In this document: positions 1-5,397 of the stretch, piece after piece
Layout: the number at the start of each line of letters is the position of its first letter
Numbering within the stretch: position 1 is the stretch's first letter
Assembly (NCBI GenBank): GCA_003525525.1
Contig: DQED01000409.1
Span: 1-5,567 of the forward strand
From: Desulfovibrio sp.
Lineage (GTDB): Bacteria; Desulfobacterota; Desulfovibrionia; Desulfovibrionales; Desulfovibrionaceae
Direction of reading: 5' to 3'
Length of the DNA: 5,567 nt
Notes under the pieces: generated by a model
What the model was told of the DNA's origin: nothing
The model's input: only the letters and a program-made list of their open reading frames with translations
The model's database searches: none
Program-made: the position numbers and the translations under genes

Positions 1-1
1 C

Positions 2-1471
2 CCGGACCCGACCCGCGGCGGCGACGAAACCGCCCGCATGGTGCACCTGCGCGAGGCCGGCGACCGCCACGCCGTGCTCGGCAAGCTGCGCGCCATGCAC
101 ACCCTGGCCCGGGAGATGCGCGCCGTCATCGACTCCTCCTTCGACGGCATCTTCATCACCGACGGCGAAGGCACGACCATCCTCGTCAACCGGGCCTACG
201 AGCGCATCACCGGCATCCGCGCGTCCGAGGTGCTCGGTCGCAACATGCGCGACCTGGTCAGCGAAGGTTTCTACGACCAGTCCGTGACGCTGCGCGTGCT
301 CAAGTCGCGCAAATCCGAAACCATCATCCAGAAGGTCAAAGGCGGCAAGACGATCGTGGTCACGGGCAACCCCGTGGACGACGCCTCCGGGGCGCTGTGG
401 CGGGTGGTGACCAACGTGCGCGACGTGACCGAACTGCAGCGCCTCCAGGAAGAACTCGAGAAACTGAGCGCCCTCAAGGACCGCTACCGCCTGGAGCTCG
501 CCTCGCTGCGCGGGGCCATGGGCGGCGGCGGCCGCATCGTCGTGCGCTCCAAGCGCATGCAGGAGGTCCACGAACAGGCGTTGCGCCTGGCCCTGGTCGA
601 TTCCACGGTGCTCCTTCTCGGCGAATCCGGCGTGGGCAAGGAAGTGGTGGCGAGCCTCATCCACGACCACAGCCCGCGCCGCGAAGGCCCGTTCGTCAAG
701 GTGAGCTGCGCGGCCATCCCCGAGCCGCTGCTCGAATCGGAGCTGTTCGGCTACGTCTGCGGGGCGTTCACCGGCGCGAGCAAGGCCGGCAAGCCCGGCG
801 TGTTCGAGCTCGCCCACCAGGGCACGCTCTTCCTCGACGAGGTGGGCGAGCTGCCGCTCGGGCTGCAGGCCAAGCTCCTGCGCGCGCTCCAGGAACGCAA
901 GGTCACGCGCCTGGGCGACGTGCGCGCCAAGGAGGTGGACGTGCGCATCATGGCCGCCACCAACCGCGACCTGGAAGCCATGATGCGCCAGGGCACGTTT
1001 CGCAGCGACCTTTTCTACCGCTTAAGCGTCGTGCCCCTGGTCGTGCCGCCCCTGCGCGAGCGGCGCGAGGCCGTGTTCGACTTCATCCACCGCTTTCTCG
1101 AGCGCTTCAACCGCAAGTACGGCCTCAGCCGCCAGATCGACCCCGAGGCCTGCGACGCCCTGGCCGCCTGGGACTGGCCGGGCAACGTGCGCCAGCTCGA
1201 AAACACCATGGAGCGCCTGGTGGTGCTCGGCCCGGGAGACGTCATCACCCGGGAGGACGCGTTGCGCGCGCTTTCGGGCAACGGCGGCGGCGCGGCGCAC
1301 CCCCCGGCCGCGGGCGCGACGCTTCGCGAAACGCTTACGCGCGCCGAGGCCGAAGCCGTGCGCCAGGCCCTGATCATGCACGGCTCGACCCGGGCCGCGG
1401 CCAAATCCCTTGGCGTCAACCAGTCCACGGTAGTGCGCAAGGCCCGTCGCCTGGGCATCGTCCGGGACTGA
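2..1471 (+). CDS. Sigma-54-dependent activator with PAS sensor, AAA+ domain and TyrR-like HTH (5' partial)
   Basis: This is an enhancer-binding protein that uses ATP hydrolysis to open promoters held by sigma-54 RNA polymerase. Numbered from the ATG at 38, a PAS domain spans about 25-130 (core around [13 protein letters not shown]). A predicted coiled linker follows at 130-158, then an AAA+ domain at about 167-400. The AAA+ motifs are Walker A GESGVGKE (195-202), the sigma-54 contact loop GAFTGA (242-247), Walker B LFLDE (264-268), ATNRDL (307-312), the arginine-finger region FRSDLFYRL (321-329) and sensor [10 protein letters not shown] (382-389). A helix-turn-helix sits at about 448-475 ([10 protein letters not shown]...[12 protein letters not shown]), resembling TyrR more than Fis. 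The ATG at 38 has no Shine-Dalgarno sequence and the frame is open to base 2, so the true start is probably outside the window and further N-terminal sensory sequence may be missing. Its stop codon overlaps the first of three palindromes. The likely target is the operon directly downstream. The PAS ligand cannot be read from sequence. The family is near certain. Confidence 0.95.
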   Translation, partial: PDPTRGGDETARMVHLREAGDRHAVLGKLRAMHTLAREMRAVIDSSFDGIFITDGEGTTILVNRAYERITGIRASEVLGRNMRDLVSEGFYDQSVTLRVLKSRKSETIIQKVKGGKTIVVTGNPVDDASGALWRVVTNVRDVTELQRLQEELEKLSALKDRYRLELASLRGAMGGGGRIVVRSKRMQEVHEQALRLALVDSTVLLLGESGVGKEVVASLIHDHSPRREGPFVKVSCAAIPEPLLESELFGYVCGAFTGASKAGKPGVFELAHQGTLFLDEVGELPLGLQAKLLRALQERKVTRLGDVRAKEVDVRIMAATNRDLEAMMRQGTFRSDLFYRLSVVPLVVPPLRERREAVFDFIHRFLERFNRKYGLSRQIDPEACDALAAWDWPGNVRQLENTMERLVVLGPGDVITREDALRALSGNGGGAAHPPAAGATLRETLTRAEAEAVRQALIMHGSTRAAAKSLGVNQSTVVRKARRLGIVRD

Positions 1472-1486
1472 TGCGCCGCGGCATCA
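1469..1486. promoter_or_regulatory. Putative activator binding site 1 (palindrome)
   Basis: The arms TGATGC and GCATCA flank the 6-base centre GCCGCG, giving an 18-bp inverted repeat. It includes the TGA stop of the activator gene. It shares the core GATGCGCC-N3-GCATC with two further sites downstream. Its centre is 20 bp from that of site 2 and about 233 bp before the predicted transcription start, a normal enhancer distance for a sigma-54 activator. That this activator binds here is inferred. A hairpin role at the end of the activator message is the alternative, but no T-run follows. Confidence 0.6.
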
Positions 1487-1487
1487 G

Positions 1488-1507
1488 CCGATGCGCCGGA
1501 GCATCGG
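1488..1507. promoter_or_regulatory. Putative activator binding site 2 (palindrome)
   Basis: The arms CCGATGC and GCATCGG flank the centre GCCGGA (7-bp perfect arms). The core GATGCGCCGGAGCATC differs from site 1 only within the three variable central bases. Close pairing with site 1, two bases apart, suggests cooperative binding of two dimers, as is usual for enhancer-binding proteins (inference). Confidence 0.62.
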
Positions 1508-1568
1508 AGCGCCGCGCCCCCGCCCCGGCTGTCCTTTTCGCCAATTCCGCTCGCGTGTTGGCGCGTTC

Positions 1569-1594
1569 CCGGCGATGCGCCATTGCATCGCCGG
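1569..1594. promoter_or_regulatory. Putative activator binding site 3 (longest palindrome)
   Basis: The arms CCGGCGATGC and GCATCGCCGG are perfect over 10 bp around the centre GCCATT. The core GATGCGCCATTGCATC is the third copy of the shared sequence. Its centre is 84 bp from that of site 2, close to eight helical turns, so the three sites could present on similar faces of the DNA. It lies about 130 bp before the predicted transcription start. As RNA it could also fold into a hairpin, but repetition of the same primary sequence favours protein recognition. Confidence 0.62.
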
Positions 1595-1665
1595 ACATGC
1601 GCCCGCGAACGTCCCCGACCGTCGCCATATCTACATCCTTCCGCAATCATTAGCTTTCCCGACAG

Positions 1666-1677
1666 CGCTTCGAAGCG
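1666..1677. repeat. 12-bp perfect palindrome CGCTTCGAAGCG
   Basis: This uninterrupted self-complementary 12-mer lies 7 bases upstream of the proposed -24 element and is unrelated in sequence to the three GATGC palindromes. A second regulator, such as a repressor or a modulator of promoter geometry, could bind here. It could also be chance, since short palindromes are common in GC-rich DNA. Confidence 0.35.
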
Positions 1678-1684
1678 AGGCGGC

Positions 1685-1700
1685 TGGCACGAATCGTGAT
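1685..1700 (+). promoter_or_regulatory. Candidate sigma-54 (-24/-12) promoter for the permease operon
   Basis: TGGCACG at 1685-1691 matches the -24 element perfectly. At the required spacing the -12 element reads GTGAT instead of TTGCW, so the normally conserved GC doublet is GA (1698-1699). A better TGC occurs at 1700-1702 but is 3 bases too far. The predicted transcription start is near 1711, giving a leader of about 67 bases. The presence of a sigma-54 activator and distal repeated sites supports the call; the weak -12 half limits confidence. Confidence 0.5.
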
Positions 1701-1777
1701 GCAACACCCGCCAACCGCACCGGGCGCCTCTCGCGACGTCCCGGCGACGCGGAACCACCCCTTGACCGGAGGTTTCC

Positions 1778-3202
1778 ATGGCAGGCGAAAGAAGGACCGC
1801 AACGCTTGAAGCGCCCTACATCCCCATGTGGAAATTCAAACTGCGCATTCCGTTCGTGCATTATCGCTTCGAGTGGGCCGACTACATCCAGGGACTGGTC
1901 ATGTGCGCGGTCTGCCTGTCCATCATCCCCGTGCTCCAGGACACCCTCGGCATGCCTTTCGAGGTCGCCCTGGCCATCGTCATCTTAAACGGCTTCCTCT
2001 ACCTCTGGCATTCGTTTCTGGGCGACCCGGTGGTGCCGGGCTGGGTCACGCCGGCCATTCCGCTGCTGATCGCCTACTGCGTCACCTTCCCCATGGGCCC
2101 CGAGCGCATGCACGCGCTGATCGCCTTCCAGCTGATGCTCGGCGTGTGGTGCCTCTTTCTCGGCGCGACCGGGCTTGCGCGCACGGTCATCGGGCTCATT
2201 CCCCGCGCCGTCAAATCCGGCGTCATCCTCGGCGCGGGCATCGCCGCCATTCAGCTCATCTTCAAGGAAGGCGGCAAGTTCTACAGCATGCCCATCACCA
2301 TCAGCGTTTGCGCGCTGGTGGCGCTTTTCATGATGTACAACCCGGCGTTTCGCGGCTGGTCCAAGCGGAGCGCGTCCATCAAGCTGCTCTCCAACCTGGG
2401 CATCCTGCCGGCCATCGTGGCGGCCATCGTCATCGCGCCCCTGGTCGGCGAAGCCCCGTTCGAACTCAAGTGGGGCTTTTCCCAGCCCGCATTCGGCACG
2501 CTGTGGACCGACTGGGTGCCCTGGGGCACGCTCGGCTGGCCGTCGTTCATGATGTACGTCAAATCCGTCCCCCTGGTGCTCGCCGCCTACATCGTCATCT
2601 TCGGCGACGCGGTCCAGGCGCAGGGCATCATCCGCGACGCCGACGCAAAGCGTCCGGACGAGCGCGTGGACTACAACCCCGACCGCGCCCACCTGGTCGT
2701 CGGCGCGCGCAACGCCGTCATGTCCGTCATGGGCCCCGACGTCTCCATGTGCGGCCCGATCTGGGCGGCCATGACCGTGGTCACCTACGAGCGCTGGAAG
2801 ACCGGGCGCGAAAGCATGGATTCCATCTACGGCGGCATCGGCTCCTTCCGCTGGGGCACGTTCACGGGCTACTGGCTGCTGCCCATCGTGACCATGACCC
2901 GGCCCATCCTGCCCGCCGCGCTGTCCCTGACCATGATCATCCAGGGCTTCGTCTCGGTCTACATCGGGGCGCGCGAGGCCAAAAGCCTCAAGGACCTCGG
3001 CATCGGCGGCCTCGTCGCCGGCATTCTCATCTCCAAGGGCGCGGCCTGGGCCTTCGGCGCGGGGCTTGTCGCCTGCTTCATCGTCTACGCCATGGACTTC
3101 TTCCGGGGCGACACCACCGCCGCCCCGCTTTGGGCCGAGGATCTCCAGCGGGCGCTGGACGCCGAGGCCGACGCACTGGCCGGCGAAACCCCGGGATCCT
3201 GA
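1778..3202 (+). CDS. Multi-pass permease, NCS2/UraA-fold-like (SLC23-type), probable substrate importer for the operon
   Basis: This is a 474-residue inner-membrane protein with roughly 12-14 hydrophobic segments, including about 36-54, 61-80, 88-104, 112-131, 144-162, 171-187, 203-225, 255-276, 306-330, 361-392 and 409-440. IPRAVKSGVILGAGIAA (141-157) resembles the IPxxVxxG segment of NCS2/SulP/BenE-type carriers. IVIFGDAVQAQG (272-283) and NAVMSVMGPDVSMCG (312-326) sit where NCS2 permeases have the paired substrate-binding half-helices of TM8 and TM10. The usual nucleobase-permease signatures are not evident, so uracil or xanthine transport should not be assumed. The N-terminal 25 residues and the acidic, alanine-rich C-terminal tail (about 445-474) look cytoplasmic. 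The start is set by GGAGG 5 bases upstream. It is first in the apparent operon; context suggests import of 4-hydroxybutyrate, a lactone or a related carboxylate (inference). Family assignment is moderate; membrane transport is strong. Confidence 0.8.
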   Translation: MAGERRTATLEAPYIPMWKFKLRIPFVHYRFEWADYIQGLVMCAVCLSIIPVLQDTLGMPFEVALAIVILNGFLYLWHSFLGDPVVPGWVTPAIPLLIAYCVTFPMGPERMHALIAFQLMLGVWCLFLGATGLARTVIGLIPRAVKSGVILGAGIAAIQLIFKEGGKFYSMPITISVCALVALFMMYNPAFRGWSKRSASIKLLSNLGILPAIVAAIVIAPLVGEAPFELKWGFSQPAFGTLWTDWVPWGTLGWPSFMMYVKSVPLVLAAYIVIFGDAVQAQGIIRDADAKRPDERVDYNPDRAHLVVGARNAVMSVMGPDVSMCGPIWAAMTVVTYERWKTGRESMDSIYGGIGSFRWGTFTGYWLLPIVTMTRPILPAALSLTMIIQGFVSVYIGAREAKSLKDLGIGGLVAGILISKGAAWAFGAGLVACFIVYAMDFFRGDTTAAPLWAEDLQRALDAEADALAGETPGS

Positions 3203-3230
3203 GCGCATCTCCCCAACGCTTTCCCCTGCC

Positions 3231-3261
3231 GCGCGGGAGCCGGCCCGGCCGCCTCCCGCGC
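3231..3261 (+). repeat. GC-rich inverted repeat (hairpin) between permease and alcohol dehydrogenase
   Basis: GCGCGGGAG (3231-3239) pairs perfectly with CTCCCGCGC (3253-3261). The 13-base loop is itself self-complementary (CGGCC-C-GGCCG), so the stem could extend after one mismatch. No T-run follows, so a classical Rho-independent terminator is not supported. A role in transcript processing, stability or partial polarity between the transporter and enzyme genes is possible. Confidence 0.5.
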
Positions 3262-3281
3262 CAACACCGAACCCGTCCTGC

Positions 3282-3289
3282 AAGGAGGT
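3282..3289 (+). promoter_or_regulatory. Strong ribosome binding site fixing the alcohol dehydrogenase start
   Basis: AAGGAGGT lies 7 bases before the ATG at 3297. It decides for the 384-residue protein over a longer reading that would begin at 3066 inside the permease gene, whose extra 77 residues are proline-rich out-of-frame translation. Confidence 0.85.
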
Positions 3290-3296
3290 CGTTATC

Positions 3297-4451
3297 ATGA
3301 AAACGGAAATCTTCTCCACCACGCCCCGCATCGTCATGGGCAGCGGCTGCGTCGTGCGCCTGCCCGAGGAAGTGAAGCGCCTGGGCGGCGCGTCCGTGCT
3401 GCTCGTCACCGATCCCGGCGTGGTCAAGGCCGGCATCGCCGCGCGGCTGACGGCGCTGCTCGCCGACGCGGGCCTCGGCGTGGAAGTCTTCGACAAGGTC
3501 GAGGCCGACCCGCGCTACGAAATCGTGGAGGATGCCCTGGCGGCGCTCAGGGCCAGCGGCGCGGACCTGGTCATCGGCCTCGGCGGCGGCTCGTCCCTGG
3601 ACATGGCCAAGATCACGGCCGTGATGGCGCGAAACGACGGCCCGGTCGGCAGGTACTTCGGCATCGACCTCGTGCCGAGCCGGGGCCTGCCGACCATCCT
3701 CGTCCCCACCACCGCGGGCACGGGCAGCGAGGTCACGCCCATCGTCATCCTGTCCGACCACGGCGAGAAGCTCAAAAAGGGCGTGGTCAGCCCCTTCCTC
3801 TTCCCGGCCTGCGCCCTGCTCGACGCCGAGCTGACCCTCGGCCTGCCCCCGGCCGTGACCGCGGCCACGGGCATGGACGCGCTGATCCACGCCATGGAGG
3901 CCTACACCTCCATCAACGCCACGCCGACCACGGACATGCTGGCCAAGGAAGCCATCAGGCTCATCTTCCACAACATCCGCACCGCCTACGCCAACGGCGC
4001 GAACCTTGCCGCGCGCGAGAACATGCTGCGCGGGGCCATGCTCGCGGGCATGGCCTTCGCCAACGCCGGAGTCACGGCCGTGCACGCCTTCGCCTATCCC
4101 ATCGGCGCGGAATTCCACATCCCCCACGGCATCGCCAACACCATCATGCTCGTGCCGGTGATGCGCTTCAACCAGACGGGCAACCTCAAGCGTTTCGCCA
4201 GGCTCGCGCACTTCTTCGGCGTGCCCACGGACGGACTCGCCGACCGTCAGGCCGCGGCCGCGGCCGTGACGGCCCTGACGGAGCTGGCCGAGGACCTGCG
4301 CGTGCCCCAGCACCTGGCCGCGTACGGCGTCAAGGAGGAACACGTGCCCGCCCTTTCCGACGCCGTGCTCCTGGTCACGCGCCTGCTCGCCAACAACCCG
4401 CGCAAGCTCACGCGCGACGACGCCGAGGCCATCTACCGCCAGGCGCTCTAG
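3297..4451 (+). CDS. Iron-containing (group III) alcohol dehydrogenase, probable 4-hydroxybutyrate dehydrogenase
   Basis: This is a 384-residue cytoplasmic NAD-dependent alcohol dehydrogenase, the usual length for the Fe-ADH family (FucO, AdhB, 4HbD). The N-terminal Rossmann-like half has TDPG (38-41); Asp39 is in the position that favours NAD over NADP in FucO. The dinucleotide loop GGGSSLD is at 96-102 and PTTAGTGSE at 137-145. The C-terminal helical half carries the metal ligands Asp194 and His198 (GMDALIHAMEAY), His263 (VHAFAYPIG) and His277 (IPHGIAN), so the enzyme should be active. It ends with the family-typical NNPRKLTRDDAEAIY. Between a permease and a BlcC-type lactonase, the likely reaction is oxidation of 4-hydroxybutyrate to succinate semialdehyde, the BlcB role. 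The substrate is inferred from context, because this family also includes ethanol, butanol, lactaldehyde and 1,3-propanediol dehydrogenases. Confidence 0.93.
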   Translation: MKTEIFSTTPRIVMGSGCVVRLPEEVKRLGGASVLLVTDPGVVKAGIAARLTALLADAGLGVEVFDKVEADPRYEIVEDALAALRASGADLVIGLGGGSSLDMAKITAVMARNDGPVGRYFGIDLVPSRGLPTILVPTTAGTGSEVTPIVILSDHGEKLKKGVVSPFLFPACALLDAELTLGLPPAVTAATGMDALIHAMEAYTSINATPTTDMLAKEAIRLIFHNIRTAYANGANLAARENMLRGAMLAGMAFANAGVTAVHAFAYPIGAEFHIPHGIANTIMLVPVMRFNQTGNLKRFARLAHFFGVPTDGLADRQAAAAAVTALTELAEDLRVPQHLAAYGVKEEHVPALSDAVLLVTRLLANNPRKLTRDDAEAIYRQAL

Positions 4452-4552
4452 CGTCGCGTCCGCGAAGGAAGTGGATGTTTCTTCGAGGACAACACGCTTG
4501 AATAGTTAGCTTTTTATTAAGAACACTGACATATGCACTACGGGAGCTCCCC
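4452..4552 (+). other. AT-rich spacer before the lactonase gene, possible internal regulatory region
   Basis: Bases 4496-4540 are about 31% G+C (14 of 45) in an otherwise roughly two-thirds G+C window. A weak 8-bp stem with one G-T pair (CGAAGGAA at 4463-4470 with TTTCTTCG at 4478-4485) precedes it, and TTTTTATTAA lies at 4511-4520. I found no well-spaced sigma-70 pair and no GG-N10-GC sigma-54 match in it. The ribosome binding site GGGAG (4542-4546) lies 6 bases before the lactonase ATG. The patch may be an internal promoter, a leader that keeps translation initiation unstructured, or a scar of gene insertion; sequence alone does not decide. Confidence 0.4.
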
Positions 4553-5332
4553 ATGAAAATGTACATGTTCGAAGCGGGAATCCTCAAAAGCCAGCAGCAT
4601 TTCTTCACGCTCAACAAGGGCGTGGGCGCGCCCTTCGACGTGCCCGTGCCCTTCGCGCTCATCGACCACCCCAAGGGCAAGGTGCTCTTCGACACCGGCA
4701 ACGCCTACGAGACCGTGCACGACAAGGAAAAGCACTGGGGCGCGATCCTCGCCGCCTACGACCCGGTCATGCGCGAGGACCAGTGGTGCGTCAACGCGAT
4801 CCAGAAGGTCGGCGTCGCGCCGGAAGACATCCGCTACGTCGTCCTCTCCCACCTGCACCTGGACCATGCCGGCGGCGTGGGCCATTTCCCCAACGCCCAG
4901 TACGTGGTCCAGCGCGACGAACTGCACTTCGCCTACGTGCCCGACCCCTACATGAAGCTCGCCTACATCCGGAAGGACTTCGACAAGGACGTGCCCTGGC
5001 TCATCCTCGAGGGCTGGCGCGACGACGGCTTCGACCTCTACGGCGACGGCGCGATCACCCTGCACTTCACCCCCGGCCACACCCCGGGCCACCAGTCGGC
5101 GCTGGTCCATCTTCAAAACAACGGCCCCACGTTCCTGGCCGCCGATTCCTGCTACACCAGCGACAACCTGGAAAACGGCACCCTGCCCGGGCTCATGTGG
5201 AACGCCGGCGACACCGTGCGCAGCGTCAACCGCATGCGGCACTTGAAGGACGCCCACGGCGTGACCGTCATGACCGGCCACGACCCCGAGGCCTGGAAAT
5301 CCGTCAGGCAGGCGCCCGCGTTCTACGACTAA
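4553..5332 (+). CDS. Metallo-beta-lactamase-fold lactonase, AttM/BlcC family (gamma-butyrolactone / N-acyl-homoserine lactone hydrolase)
   Basis: This is a 259-residue two-zinc hydrolase that opens lactone rings. The metal site is complete: HLHLDH (His100, His102, Asp104, His105), His176 in TPGHTPGHQS, bridging Asp198 and His243 in TGHDP. Tyr201, three residues after the bridging Asp, matches the catalytic Tyr of AiiA (Asp191/Tyr194), and the 22-residue step from His176 to Asp198 equals His169-Asp191 in AiiA. YIRKDFDK (138-145), LYGDG (162-166), DTVRSV (220-225) and the C-terminal GHDPxAW...APxFY pattern resemble Agrobacterium AttM/BlcC as I recall it, more closely than AiiA. No signal peptide is seen, so it should be cytoplasmic. 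Beside an Fe-ADH and a GabD-like dehydrogenase, the likely job is hydrolysis of gamma-butyrolactone to 4-hydroxybutyrate; acyl-homoserine lactone cleavage may be a side activity. GGGAG, 6 bases upstream, supports this start, although Met3 or Met5 are possible. Confidence 0.92.
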   Translation: MKMYMFEAGILKSQQHFFTLNKGVGAPFDVPVPFALIDHPKGKVLFDTGNAYETVHDKEKHWGAILAAYDPVMREDQWCVNAIQKVGVAPEDIRYVVLSHLHLDHAGGVGHFPNAQYVVQRDELHFAYVPDPYMKLAYIRKDFDKDVPWLILEGWRDDGFDLYGDGAITLHFTPGHTPGHQSALVHLQNNGPTFLAADSCYTSDNLENGTLPGLMWNAGDTVRSVNRMRHLKDAHGVTVMTGHDPEAWKSVRQAPAFYD

Positions 5333-5337
5333 CCGCA

Positions 5338-5369
5338 CCGGGGCGGACGTGTCCGCGCGTCCGCCCCGG
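5338..5369 (+). repeat. Perfect 12-bp inverted repeat (hairpin) between lactonase and aldehyde dehydrogenase
   Basis: CCGGGGCGGACG (5338-5349) pairs perfectly with CGTCCGCCCCGG (5358-5369) around an 8-base loop, 5 bases after the lactonase stop. No T-run follows (CCAACCTCC), so intrinsic termination is unlikely to be efficient. With the strong ribosome binding site 16 bases downstream, it more likely modulates or protects the message between two operon genes. A Rho-linked or partial terminator is the alternative. Confidence 0.6.
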
Positions 5370-5385
5370 CCAACCTCCAGCACGC

Positions 5386-5392
5386 AAGGAGG
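5386..5392 (+). promoter_or_regulatory. Ribosome binding site deciding a GTG start
   Basis: AAGGAGG lies 5 bases before GTG at 5398. Together with the aldehyde-dehydrogenase N-terminal sequence that follows in frame, it fixes a non-ATG start; no in-frame ATG occurs in the rest of the window. Confidence 0.85.
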
Positions 5393-5397
5393 CCCTC

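Larger units (their letters stand above)
1472..1777 (+). other. Intergenic control region between activator gene and catabolic operon
   Basis: This 306-base stretch holds no convincing gene; its open frames are proline/arginine-rich by-products of GC-rich DNA. It contains, in order, three spaced palindromes of one shared sequence, a lower-GC patch around 1625-1660, a 12-bp palindrome, a near-consensus sigma-54 promoter and the ribosome binding site GGAGG (1768-1772), 5 bases before the permease ATG. The arrangement of distal repeated palindromes, spacer and -24/-12 element is what a promoter served by an enhancer-binding protein should look like. Confidence 0.8.

Noticed and set aside
1469..1507. 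The paired palindromes as a double intrinsic terminator of the activator gene
   Set aside because: Stems are short (6-7 bp), no T-run follows either, and the same primary sequence recurs at 1569-1594, which favours protein recognition.
1559..1574. Alternative sigma-54 promoter TGGCGCG-N4-CGGCG with correct GG-N10-GC spacing
   Set aside because: The -24 half has one mismatch and the -12 half keeps only GC. It overlaps palindrome 3 and would leave a leader of nearly 200 bases. It remains second choice to 1685-1700.
397..1653. Long + strand open frame overlapping the activator in another frame
   Set aside because: Arg/Pro/Ala-rich translation without motifs. The overlapping frame has complete AAA+ signatures.
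1491..1988. Small gene in the intergenic region running into the permease
   Set aside because: Arg/Pro-rich translation without motifs. It overlaps the operator array and the permease start, which has its own ribosome binding site.
1985..3496. A 503-codon open frame on the minus strand across the permease and the start of the alcohol dehydrogenase
   Set aside because: It mirrors real genes in GC-rich DNA, has a low-complexity Asp/Gly/His/Arg composition, no recognisable domain, and overlaps two strongly supported genes.
3078..4343. A 421-codon minus-strand frame opposite the alcohol dehydrogenase
   Set aside because: Gly/Arg/His/Asp-rich shadow of the Fe-ADH coding strand with no domain or convincing ribosome binding site.
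4498..4535. Sigma-70 promoter in the AT-rich patch (TTGAAT as -35)
   Set aside because: No acceptable -10 hexamer at 16-18 bases; TATTAA and CATATG are at the wrong distances.
4538..5383. A 281-codon minus-strand frame opposite the lactonase
   Set aside because: Val/Gly/His/Asp-rich shadow; the + strand holds a complete, motif-perfect lactonase.
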